Assembly: GCF_009846745.1 (NCBI RefSeq)
Contig: NZ_AQPF01000015.1
Span: forward strand, 18,318-82,317
Length of the DNA stretch: 64,000 bases
Source: Alloalcanivorax xiamenensis
Lineage (GTDB): Bacteria > Pseudomonadota > Gammaproteobacteria > Pseudomonadales > Alcanivoracaceae
Reading direction: 5' to 3'
Of the stretch, positions 49,015-57,269 are shown one piece after another; within the stretch, counting starts at the first letter, position 1, and the number at the start of each line of letters is the position of its first letter. Position numbers and translations under genes: made by a program. The notes under the pieces are model-generated. The model worked only from the letters and a program-made list of their open reading frames with translations. It was not told the DNA's origin and ran no database searches.

Positions 49015-50632
49015 AGTCCGGCTCCGGGTCAGTGCTGAAAATCAGGGCGTTGGGGTGTTCCTTGAGCGTCCGCATCAAGGGCTCGGCGTCGCGCAGTAAC
49101 CGCTCCATCCGCTGCAGTGTTCCGGACAGCTGCTGATAGGCGTCGGAGCCGGGCTCCAGGCCCGCCAGGGTTTTCTCAAGAGCACCCAGTGTGTCGTTGA
49201 GACGCTCCGGCATGCCGGCCACCGCCGGATCCTCAAGCAGCTGTCGCAGCCGTTCGGCGGTACCCGCGAAGGCCTTGAGCGTGGATTCCGAGGCCGCCAG
49301 ATTGCGGTCCAGCTTGTTGCCGATCTGCTCCAGCGGCAGGCTGTTGATCTTGTCCATCAACTCCGCCACCTGGCTTTCCAACTGAGCCAGCCCACCGGTG
49401 CTGCTGGGGAAGACCGGGACCCCTTCAAACCGGGCCTGCTCGAACGGTTCGGCATTGCGCTGGAAATTCAGGTCCACGAACAGGGCGCCGGTCAGCAGAT
49501 TGCCGGATTTGAGCGTGGCGCGCAGGCCATGAGTGAACATGCGATCAAGACGTTGGCGCCATTCGTCCAGATCCGCTTCCTCGTCCTCGAGAATCCGCTG
49601 GGGCTCGATGCGAATCAACACCGGAATGGCGAAACGCGTCAGCGTTTCCGGCTGATCGGCGGTGAAATGCCAGGGTACCTGCTCCACCGTGCCCAGGCGC
49701 ACGCCCCGGTATTCCACCGGCGCGCCCCGGCGCAGGCCGCGCACCGAGTCCTGTACCAGCAGCACGTATTCCAGGTATTGGTCGAACAGACCGCGCCGGG
49801 CGGCTTCCTCGTCGGCGTACAGTTCGAATTCACTGTCCGCCTTGGCTGGCGCGCCGGCGGGCATGTCCTGATCCGGCACGCCGAAGGTGATGCCGCCGCC
49901 GATCAACGTCTCCATGGACTGCATGCCTACTTTGAAACCGCCGGAGTCCAGTTGCAGGGTGACGCCGGATACGTTCCAGAAGCGCACGCTGTCGGTGACC
50001 AGCACGTCGTAGGGTTCCTCGATGAAAATGCGGTGGCGAATGATCTTTTCCGCGGCCAGGAATTCGGTGTCCACCACCCGGCCCACGGTGAGGTTACGGT
50101 AAGTGACCGGGTCACCGGTGGCGACGCTACTGCCGGGGCGGGCGTTCAGCGTCAGATACAGGCCCTTGGCGCCGGCTTCGGTGATCGGCGGCTTTTCCTC
50201 CACCTGGAAACGGCGTTTTTCCTTTTTGCCGTCGCCGGGCTGCAATTCGATATAGGCGCCGGAGAGCACCGTGCCGAGGCCGCTGATGCCTTCCCGGCCG
50301 ATGCGCGGTTTGACCACCCAGAACCGGGTCTTGTCGTTGAGCATGCGGGCGGTGTCCTGCTGCATGCGCACCGTCACCAGGGTATGGCTGAGATCCTCTG
50401 ACAGCGCCACTTCCTCCACCTGGCCGACCTGCACATTGCGTGTCTTGACCGATGTCTTACCGGCCTCAATGCCTTCCGCGTCGGTCATTTTCAACACCAC
50501 TCTGGGGCCCTGGCTGGCCCAGTGATCGTAGCCCAGCCACAGACCGATCAGTAGCGCGCCCAGCGGGATCAGCCACACGGGTGAGAGTTTCGGGCGCCGT
50601 TCAGGCGCGGCGTTCGAGGGCGTCGTAGTCAT
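48992..50632 (-). CDS. pqiB: PqiB, MCE-domain lipid-transport protein
   Basis: A 546-residue protein, exactly the E. coli PqiB length. One N-terminal membrane helix (VWLIPLGALLIGLWLGYDHW) is followed by three MCE domains (starting near GPRVVLKMTDAEGIEAGKTS, GLYLTLNARPGSSVATGDPV and YVLLVQDSVRGLRRGAPVEY) and a C-terminal coiled coil that forms the needle. It is thought to carry lipids between the membranes. Its start overlaps the end of pqiA by 32 bp. Confidence 0.95.
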   Translation of the reverse strand: MTTTPSNAAPERRPKLSPVWLIPLGALLIGLWLGYDHWASQGPRVVLKMTDAEGIEAGKTSVKTRNVQVGQVEEVALSEDLSHTLVTVRMQQDTARMLNDKTRFWVVKPRIGREGISGLGTVLSGAYIELQPGDGKKEKRRFQVEEKPPITEAGAKGLYLTLNARPGSSVATGDPVTYRNLTVGRVVDTEFLAAEKIIRHRIFIEEPYDVLVTDSVRFWNVSGVTLQLDSGGFKVGMQSMETLIGGGITFGVPDQDMPAGAPAKADSEFELYADEEAARRGLFDQYLEYVLLVQDSVRGLRRGAPVEYRGVRLGTVEQVPWHFTADQPETLTRFAIPVLIRIEPQRILEDEEADLDEWRQRLDRMFTHGLRATLKSGNLLTGALFVDLNFQRNAEPFEQARFEGVPVFPSSTGGLAQLESQVAELMDKINSLPLEQIGNKLDRNLAASESTLKAFAGTAERLRQLLEDPAVAGMPERLNDTLGALEKTLAGLEPGSDAYQQLSGTLQRMERLLRDAEPLMRTLKEHPNALIFSTDPEPDYEPKAAR

Positions 50633-51884
50633 CCGTTCGTCGCTGTTGTTGGTCCCAAATCAGGCGCGGGTCGAAGCTGTGCGCGGCCAGCATGGTAAGA
50701 ATCACCACGGCGGCGAACGCCATCCCTCCCGGGCCGGGGTCGATGGACATCAGATTACCCAGGCGCACCAGCGCCACCACGATGGCCACCACGAAAACAT
50801 CAATCATCGACCAGCGGCCGATCCATTCGGTAAAGCGATACAGCGCCATTTGCGCCGGCATATCCAGGGGTTTCTCGCGGCGGCTGGCCAGACACAGCCA
50901 GCTCAGGGCCAGGATTTTGCCGAACGGCACCACCACGCTGGCGGTGAAGATCACCAGGGCAATGGGCCAGTCACCGTGCGCGATGAATTGTAATACACCG
51001 GAAATGATGGTGGCCGGTTGTGTGTTGCCCAGGCTGGTGGTCACCATGATCGGGTACAGATGGGCCGGAAAGCAGGCGATGGTGGCCGCCACCAGATAGG
51101 CAACGGTACGCTGGATACTGTCCGGATGGCGTGAATGCAGACGCGCGGAGCAACGTTCGCAATGGTGATATTCAATCGGCTGTAACTGGCTGCATTGCTC
51201 GCAGCCCTGATAATGTTGCAAGCGCGCGGATACCCCCGGACGCAGGGCGGATGGCGCTTGCGGTGGTCCTTCCAGACGTGTCCACAACACCAGTGGATTG
51301 ACCCTTTGCACCACCATCAGCAGGAACAGGGCGAAGCCGGCGAAGCTCCAGAAACCCGGTTTCAGGAACACCTCCGCCATGCCGATGATCTTGACCAGGC
51401 TGACCAGCGCGGCGATGGCGAACACGTCGGCCATCATCCATGGTTTGCAGTAATGCAGGGCGCGGATCAACGTGCGGGTGCCCGGCAGGCGCGGCCGGCG
51501 GCCGAGACTGAACTCGATCCACAATACCGCCAGCAGATACAACGCCGGCAATACCACGATGGTGCCGAACACCAGCAAACCCAATTCGGGATGGTGGAAG
51601 GCGGCCAGTTTGGTGGCGGCGTCGAGCACGGTCATGCTCTCGCCGATACCGGAGCGTTGGAATTCGATATAGGGAAATGACAGCGCCACCGCCAGCATCA
51701 CCAGCGCGGCGACGGCCAGAGCGGGGGTCAGATGGCGGTCCTCCGGCGGTCGCACCAGTGGATGGCGGCAGCGCGGGCAGCGCACCCACTGTCCCTTGTC
51801 CGGCGCCGAAACCCGCAGTACCAGGTCGCATTCCGGGCAGGCGACCAGGGTCTCGGGTTTCGAGGCTGTGTTCGGATCGTCCAT
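50601..51884 (-). CDS. pqiA: PqiA, inner-membrane component of the PqiABC lipid-transport system
   Basis: A 427-residue polytopic protein with two tandem PqiA domains. Each begins with a rubredoxin-like zinc site: CPECDLVL with CPRC, and CEQC with CERCSA. About eight membrane helices follow. It sits first in pqiA - pqiB - pqiC. ATG 51884 gives MDDPNTASKPETLVACPEC; the open frame further upstream is not supported. Confidence 0.93.
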   Translation of the reverse strand: MDDPNTASKPETLVACPECDLVLRVSAPDKGQWVRCPRCRHPLVRPPEDRHLTPALAVAALVMLAVALSFPYIEFQRSGIGESMTVLDAATKLAAFHHPELGLLVFGTIVVLPALYLLAVLWIEFSLGRRPRLPGTRTLIRALHYCKPWMMADVFAIAALVSLVKIIGMAEVFLKPGFWSFAGFALFLLMVVQRVNPLVLWTRLEGPPQAPSALRPGVSARLQHYQGCEQCSQLQPIEYHHCERCSARLHSRHPDSIQRTVAYLVAATIACFPAHLYPIMVTTSLGNTQPATIISGVLQFIAHGDWPIALVIFTASVVVPFGKILALSWLCLASRREKPLDMPAQMALYRFTEWIGRWSMIDVFVVAIVVALVRLGNLMSIDPGPGGMAFAAVVILTMLAAHSFDPRLIWDQQQRRTDDYDALERRA

Positions 51885-51969
51885 GGGCCAAGGGGTCCGC
51901 GCTGATAAACAGTGCCTATTGTGCCGTCTGGCCGGGCCCGGAGCCAGACGGCGGGGCGGCGATGCCGGA

Positions 51970-53682
51970 TTATTCAATTTTTTCGAAATAACCCAGGATG
52001 CGCAGGGCGTCCAGCTTGTCGCCGTCGATGTTCAAATCACCGCCGGCCAGCGCCAGGGCGGCGCTTCGGGACCCGGCGGCGATGGATTTCCAGGTGATCT
52101 CGCTGGTGTCCAGTGTCGCCACGCTGTCGTCGTCGAGCCCGCTCTCGATCAGGGCGATTCCTTGCCGGATACGCAGAGTGAAGGTTTTGCCGGTGTCGCG
52201 GAAGCGGAAGCCCAATGCTTCGTTGACCTCCAGGGTTTCCTCGGCCTTGAGCAGGGATGGCATGGCGCCGAGGAAGTTCTCGATCGGCAGGGTGGCGAGA
52301 AACTCCGGAGATGTCTTGGTCCGTCCCGGTTTCAGCCCCTGTTCCAGTTCACGGGCTTCGGTGAAGTAGTAGTTGCGGGCGTTGGGATTGCTCTCCTGTT
52401 CCGCCAGTTGCCGCAGGGCCCGGGCGCGCAGATCGGTCACCGCCTGATCGCCCTGCGTGAGCACCTGGAGGTGGTCGGTCAGGGACAGCGCCCATTGGGC
52501 GTCCTGGTTTTTCAGCGCCTTTTGTGCCGCGGACATCAATGCTTCGGTGCCGCCGGCCAGATCCGCCATGCGCTGTGCCTGCTCGCTGTCGTATCGCGGT
52601 TGCAGCGTGCTGGAGTTGCCATCGAACCAGCCCAGATAGCCGCTGAAGATGGAGCGCACCGACCAGCTCACCTTGCCGTAGAACTCCTGTAACCAGGGAT
52701 CGCTGGCCAAATGTGGCGGCAATTGCACTTTTTCGACGATCTGGTCCGGAGTCAGTCCGAGGTTCATGTAGCGCAGAGTCTGGTCGTGCACGTACTGGAT
52801 GGCGTCCCGGTAATGGGTGAGGGTGGTGTGGATCCGCTGGGCGCCGATCAGCGGGCGGGTATGGCTGGGTACCAGATACTCTGGTTCGAGGGCGCGGATT
52901 TTGTCCAGGCTGCGGGCCCATTGGGCCACATCCCGGTAGGCGGTGCCGCGAATCGTGTAGAGATTGGGGAAGGCCTGATAGATATTGTCACCGGAGAGCA
53001 CGACTTTCTTTTCCGGCAGCCACACGAACAACTGATCATCGGTCTCTCCGGGCGCGTGGATCAGGCGTAGATGCAGGCCGGCGATATTGAGATCCAGCTC
53101 GTCCTCGAAGGTATGATCGGGGGTGAGCGAAAACAGATTGCTGTCCTCGTTGACTCCCAGGTGCGGGCCGATACCATCGTTGATCCGCTCGCTACCGTCG
53201 AGATAAGTGCCGAACATGCGCATGGAGCGCAACGTGATAATCGGCCGGATCTCATTGACCACGCGGTTGATCTTGTCCTGGGTGGTGGCGTGAGCGTACA
53301 CCGGGACCTCTCCGGGAGCGGCGAAGGCCCGGGCACCGAACACGTGATCGGCGTGGTTGTGGGTGTAGATCAGGGCTTTCACCGGCTTGTCGGTGATTTC
53401 CCGGAACGCCGCCAGTACCTCCTGGCCTTCCTCCTGGGTGCTCATGGTGTCGACGATGACGATACCGTCGTCGCCTTCCAGCATAATGCTGTTGGCAAGG
53501 CCGTAGCCGATCGCCACATAGACGCCGTCGGTGACCTCCTCGACCCCTTTGCGGAACAGCGTGCTGTGTTCGCGCAACGCCTCCGGTGCCAGTGCCGGCG
53601 CCGGGCCGGACGCGTTCTCGCCGCCACAGGCGGTGAGCACAAGAAACAGCGGAAACAGCAGGGAAAACGACAGGAATCGCAT
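51970..53682 (-). CDS. Alkyl sulfatase-like metallo-beta-lactamase-fold lipoprotein
   Basis: A 570-residue protein related to SdsA1/YjcS alkyl sulfatases. Metal ligands of the THNHADHVFGA motif (His108, His110, Asp112, His113) and of HAPGETDDQ and PSHTRPL are present, followed by a helical dimerisation domain and a C-terminal SCP2-like part. These hydrolyse alkyl sulfate detergents or related esters. A lipobox (LTAC, Cys19) suggests a membrane-bound lipoprotein, unlike the soluble periplasmic P. aeruginosa SdsA1. The divergent AraC regulator may control it. Confidence 0.85.
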   Translation of the reverse strand: MRFLSFSLLFPLFLVLTACGGENASGPAPALAPEALREHSTLFRKGVEEVTDGVYVAIGYGLANSIMLEGDDGIVIVDTMSTQEEGQEVLAAFREITDKPVKALIYTHNHADHVFGARAFAAPGEVPVYAHATTQDKINRVVNEIRPIITLRSMRMFGTYLDGSERINDGIGPHLGVNEDSNLFSLTPDHTFEDELDLNIAGLHLRLIHAPGETDDQLFVWLPEKKVVLSGDNIYQAFPNLYTIRGTAYRDVAQWARSLDKIRALEPEYLVPSHTRPLIGAQRIHTTLTHYRDAIQYVHDQTLRYMNLGLTPDQIVEKVQLPPHLASDPWLQEFYGKVSWSVRSIFSGYLGWFDGNSSTLQPRYDSEQAQRMADLAGGTEALMSAAQKALKNQDAQWALSLTDHLQVLTQGDQAVTDLRARALRQLAEQESNPNARNYYFTEARELEQGLKPGRTKTSPEFLATLPIENFLGAMPSLLKAEETLEVNEALGFRFRDTGKTFTLRIRQGIALIESGLDDDSVATLDTSEITWKSIAAGSRSAALALAGGDLNIDGDKLDALRILGYFEKIE

Positions 53683-53771
53683 AATGAACCGTCCTTATGA
53701 AGATAACCGGCACAGGCTAGATGTCGCTGCCGGAACGGCCAAGGTGCCGACCGGCCAACGGCTGGTGCGTG

Positions 53772-54800
53772 ATGGCCGTTGGCGTGGTTGATGGGGCCAC
53801 CACGGTGGCGGCCTGGCCGCTGGCGGTATGCGATGTGCTGGCGCAACGCGGCTTCGACGCTGACCGGGCGCTGGCCGAAGCGGGGCTGGACCGGGCGCGG
53901 TTGGTCGGCAACGCCGGCGGGCGGGTGCCCACGGAGGCCATGGCACGGCTCTGGGAAGCCTCGGTGCGCCTCAGCGGTGATCCCGCTTTGGGGTTGGCCG
54001 TCGGTCAGAAAGCGCAGCCGATGCATCTGCGGGTAGTGGGGTTGCTACTGCAGATGGTGCCGGATCTGGCCACTTTGCTGGAATACACCGAACATTTTCA
54101 GCGCCTGATCTCCACCAGTGTGGTGGTGGCGCGGGTGCACAGGCCGGAGGCCATCGGATTGCATATCCGGCCCCTGGCGGGGGTGCCGGTGCACCCTTGC
54201 GCGTTGGACGCTTTCGTCGCTGCCCATGTGCACCATTTGCGCCGGCGTGGCGCGCAGGACTGGATTCATGGCGTCAGTTTGCCGCGACGGGCTTCTGGCG
54301 GGGACCCGCGGCAGTGGCGGGATGCCCTGGGTTGCCCGGTTCGTTTTGATGGCGACGAGGCCTGTATCTGGCATGAACGCGGCCGGTTGCATCAGCCGTT
54401 GCCCCTGGGGGACCCGGAGCTGTGCCGTCTGCATTACCACCTGGCGGAGCAGGCTCTGGAGGACCTGGATCGGGAACCGCCCCTGATTCAGACCCTGAGA
54501 GGGCTGTTGCGGGCGGCGGCCCCGCACTCACCGACGCTGGCGGAGTTGGCCGGGGCGGTGACGCTGAGCGAACGAACCTTGCGCCGCCGTCTGGCGGAGC
54601 TGGGTAGTGGCTACCGGCAGTTATTGGAACAGCAGCGCTCGGAATGGGCGGCGGAACTGGTGGCGGACAGTCATGAGCCTCTGAGTGAAGTGGCGGCGCG
54701 GCTGGGGTTTACCGACCCCAGCAATTTCGGCAAGGCGTTCAAGCGCTGGCATGGGATCAGTCCGGACCGCTACCGTCGCCGGATCCGTGGCGATCAGTAG
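53772..54800 (+). CDS. AraC-family regulator (OruR/ArgR-like, with Arabinose_bd domain)
   Basis: A 342-residue AraC regulator. An N-terminal ligand domain (PLAVCDVLAQRGFDADRALAEAGL, ALGLAVGQKAQPMHLRVVGLLLQ) precedes two helix-turn-helix motifs at the C-terminus (LAELAGAVTLSERTLRRRLAELG and LSEVAARLGFTDPSNFGKAFKRWHGISP). An in-frame ATG at 53721 is an alternative start. It is divergent from the alkyl sulfatase gene, its likely target. Confidence 0.87.
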   Translation: MAVGVVDGATTVAAWPLAVCDVLAQRGFDADRALAEAGLDRARLVGNAGGRVPTEAMARLWEASVRLSGDPALGLAVGQKAQPMHLRVVGLLLQMVPDLATLLEYTEHFQRLISTSVVVARVHRPEAIGLHIRPLAGVPVHPCALDAFVAAHVHHLRRRGAQDWIHGVSLPRRASGGDPRQWRDALGCPVRFDGDEACIWHERGRLHQPLPLGDPELCRLHYHLAEQALEDLDREPPLIQTLRGLLRAAAPHSPTLAELAGAVTLSERTLRRRLAELGSGYRQLLEQQRSEWAAELVADSHEPLSEVAARLGFTDPSNFGKAFKRWHGISPDRYRRRIRGDQ

Positions 54801-54813
54801 CCGTGAGTGTTCT

Positions 54814-55830
54814 TCAAGAAGGCGGGGTGAAGACTTGATCGCGGGGCGCGTAATCGAACACGTCGGAGTGCATATTGCAGGCCGGTACCCCTTCTTCCAC
54901 CAGGGCATCGTGTACCGCCCACACCATGGCCGGTGAGCCGCCAATGTAGAACAGCGGTTGCTCGGGTTGTTCCAGCGCTTCCAGAGCGGCCTCATGCACC
55001 AGCCCTTGGGCGTGCCCGGGTTTGCTGATGTCGGACAACGCGGTGACCGCGTGGAAGTCCGGTAGCGCGTCCCGCCATTGGGCGGGGAGGCCGGGCAGGT
55101 ACAGATCCTGCTCGGTGCGGGCCCCCCAGAACAAGCGCACCGGGTGTTCAAAACCCACCTGGATCAGACGTTCGATCATCGCCTTCACCGGGGCGAAGCC
55201 GGTGGAGCCGCAAATGAACCACAGCGGCCGGGGCGGCGGCGTGTCCAGGTAACGCAGGCCCTGAGGCAGAATCACCGATACCGTGCTGGCGTCGGCGAGG
55301 TCCGCCATGATGCGACGGGCACCGGGATTGTCACGGCCGTGGCGGATATGCAGTTCCAGCTCGCGGCCACCAGGGGCATTGGCGATGGAAAACGGGTACT
55401 GGCCGTGGGGTAGGTCGAGAATCAGGTATTGGCCGGCATACCAATGGGCTTGCCGACCGGCGGGCAGCCGCAACCAGATCCGACTGATGTCGTGGTTGAG
55501 GGGCTCCCGCTGGCGAATCTGGCAGCGCAACGTCTGCTCCGGAATCTCTCCGGGGGCGGTTATATCTGGCACATCGATCTCGCAGTCGCTGATCGGAAAG
55601 GCCACGCAGTATAGCACCGCATCGGCACCGCTTTCTCCCGCGCTCAGCGGGCCGGGAGGGCGGCTCAGATGAACGCTGCCGCGCTGAAGCTGTCCTTCGC
55701 AGCGCCGGCAGACGCCGTTGCGGCAGGCATGGGGAAAACCAAATCCGGCTTCCCGGGCGGCCTCCAGAATGGTCTTCGATTCCGGACAATCCAGGGTGTG
55801 CCGCTGATTGATGCGTATGCGGTACGGCAT
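54814..55830 (-). CDS. 2Fe-2S ferredoxin-FAD reductase fusion (CDP-6-deoxyglucoseen reductase-like)
   Basis: A 338-residue electron-transfer protein. A plant-type 2Fe-2S domain with Cys36, Cys41, Cys44 and Cys75 is joined to an FAD-binding FNR domain (GQYLILDLPHGQYPFSIANAP) and an NAD-binding domain (WFICGSTGFAPVKAMIERLI, FYIGGSPAMVWAV). Such proteins supply electrons from NAD(P)H to an oxygenase or dehydratase; E. coli-type AscD/RfbI are examples. No partner enzyme is next to it. It is last in a minus-strand run after the methyltransferase gene. Confidence 0.88.
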   Translation of the reverse strand: MPYRIRINQRHTLDCPESKTILEAAREAGFGFPHACRNGVCRRCEGQLQRGSVHLSRPPGPLSAGESGADAVLYCVAFPISDCEIDVPDITAPGEIPEQTLRCQIRQREPLNHDISRIWLRLPAGRQAHWYAGQYLILDLPHGQYPFSIANAPGGRELELHIRHGRDNPGARRIMADLADASTVSVILPQGLRYLDTPPPRPLWFICGSTGFAPVKAMIERLIQVGFEHPVRLFWGARTEQDLYLPGLPAQWRDALPDFHAVTALSDISKPGHAQGLVHEAALEALEQPEQPLFYIGGSPAMVWAVHDALVEEGVPACNMHSDVFDYAPRDQVFTPPS

Positions 55831-55870
55831 GGCATGATGCGGGGCGCCGGGCGCCCCATCGGCCCGGGGG

Positions 55871-56566
55871 TCAGCCCACCTTGCGGCCGGTAATGATGCT
55901 TTTTACGTGCTCCAGGTCGGCCCAGGCGCCTTCGGCGAAGATCTTCTTCACGTCTTCCACCACCGCGGCATAGCCGTAGCGGGGATGGGCGTCGTGCACC
56001 GCCACCCGGGCACCGGGATTGAGGAACGGCTCGAAGTCCTTGAAATCCTGGTAGGCCTGCTCGTGGTTGCCGTCGATCCACAGGAAATCGATCTTCACTT
56101 CCGGATTCCAGTTGTGGGCGGCTTCCTGGGAGAAGCCCTCGATCAGCTCGAACATGCCGTCGAAGCCGTTGCGCTTGAGGCGTTGTTCCACCAGGGATTT
56201 GGTCGGTTTGTTCTCCAGCGGCACGCAGTCGTCGGTGAGCTCTTCCTGCTTGTCCAGATCCGAATTGAACGGGTCGATGGCGTGGATTTTGCCGCCCTTC
56301 TTCTTCAGACCGTTGAGCAGATAACTGGTGGACAGGCCGCCATAACAGCCGATTTCCACGATCACGCCGCCGGCGGGGACCTGGCTGGCCCACTCGGTGA
56401 GCATGCCGGCCTCGGTGTGGCGGATCATGCCGCCGTAGGCGCGTTTATCGTATTTGCGGCCTTTCAGCAGGCCCACCAGATTATGGTACAGCGGGCGTGA
56501 GAAGCCGCTGACCAGCTTCGGGCCCTTGTCGGACCAGGCTTTTTCCAGAAATTCGTTAACCGACAT
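55871..56566 (-). CDS. Class I SAM-dependent methyltransferase (Methyltransf_24)
   Basis: A 231-residue methyltransferase with motif I VEIGCYGGLSTSYLL, the acidic residue in AIDPFNSD and a motif II-like DFLWIDGNHEQAYQDF. The family methylates small molecules or sugars; the substrate is unknown. ATG 56566 has AGGA 6 bp upstream and starts 8 bp after the MAPEG stop, so the two are in one operon. Confidence 0.85.
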   Translation of the reverse strand: MSVNEFLEKAWSDKGPKLVSGFSRPLYHNLVGLLKGRKYDKRAYGGMIRHTEAGMLTEWASQVPAGGVIVEIGCYGGLSTSYLLNGLKKKGGKIHAIDPFNSDLDKQEELTDDCVPLENKPTKSLVEQRLKRNGFDGMFELIEGFSQEAAHNWNPEVKIDFLWIDGNHEQAYQDFKDFEPFLNPGARVAVHDAHPRYGYAAVVEDVKKIFAEGAWADLEHVKSIITGRKVG

Positions 56567-56574
56567 GAGAATCC

Positions 56575-56961
56575 TCAGGCACTGGTGCCAATAAAGAGTG
56601 CAATGATACAGCCGATGCCGAAAAACCACACCAGGGAGCGGGCGCTGGCCCAATCGGCGATGTAGCAGACGCCATACATGAAACGGCTCAGGACAAAGGC
56701 GATGGCAATGCCGTCGATGGTGGGTTGCGGCGACGTCTGCGCCAGATGGGCGATGATCACCGCGGCGGCGAACGCCGGAGTGATCTCGAAACTGTTTTGC
56801 TGGGCCCAGTGAGCCCGCTTGCGCGCTCCTTCCAGGGTATCCAGGAACTCGCGGGGATTATGGTTCTGCCGGGGGCCGAAACCGCCCTGGAACTTGGCGA
56901 AGCCGGTGAAGGCGTAGGGCAGTAGAATCGCCGCCAGTACGCACCAGTAGGCAAGGGTCAT
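56575..56961 (-). CDS. MAPEG family membrane protein
   Basis: A 128-residue protein with four membrane helices, of the MAPEG (eicosanoid and glutathione metabolism) family (FTGFAKFQGGFGPRQNHNPREFLDTLEGARKRAHWAQQNSFE). The RxxxNxxE-like region and the HWAQQNSFE segment are typical. Bacterial members are of unknown role. AAGGAGA lies 9 bp before ATG 56961. It is first in the MAPEG - methyltransferase - reductase run. Confidence 0.88.
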   Translation of the reverse strand: MTLAYWCVLAAILLPYAFTGFAKFQGGFGPRQNHNPREFLDTLEGARKRAHWAQQNSFEITPAFAAAVIIAHLAQTSPQPTIDGIAIAFVLSRFMYGVCYIADWASARSLVWFFGIGCIIALFIGTSA

Positions 56962-57269
56962 GAGTGCCGTCTCCTTGATCGGTTTCACGCATCATAACGC
57001 GCTGCGGCGCCGGCTCCCATGACCGTCGCTACTAAAGAGGAGCGCCTCACGGCCGCTTCCTACAGCGTCTTCGTAGCCCATTGCTGTGGGGAAGCGGCCT
57101 TGGCCGCGAATGCCCTCCGGGCCGTTGGCGATTCGCTTGCAAGCAAGCTTCCCACAGCGGCTTCGTAGCATGATCCGTGGGAGACCAGCCTGCTCGCGAA
57201 TACAGCCTCTGGTGTGGGGTATTGGCTTGCGGGCAAGCTCCCACTTCCCAGCGTCTGCAATTGGACTGC
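56962..57269. repeat. REP cluster between ilvD and the MAPEG operon
   Basis: This 308-bp gap has about five REP copies in alternating orientation: minus (57048-57067), plus (57083-57112), full minus (57130-57165), plus (57175-57201) and minus (57222-57244). The linker CTTCGTAGCATGATCCGTGG is shared with the cluster at 40.3 kb. It lies where the MAPEG operon promoter must be. Confidence 0.8.
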
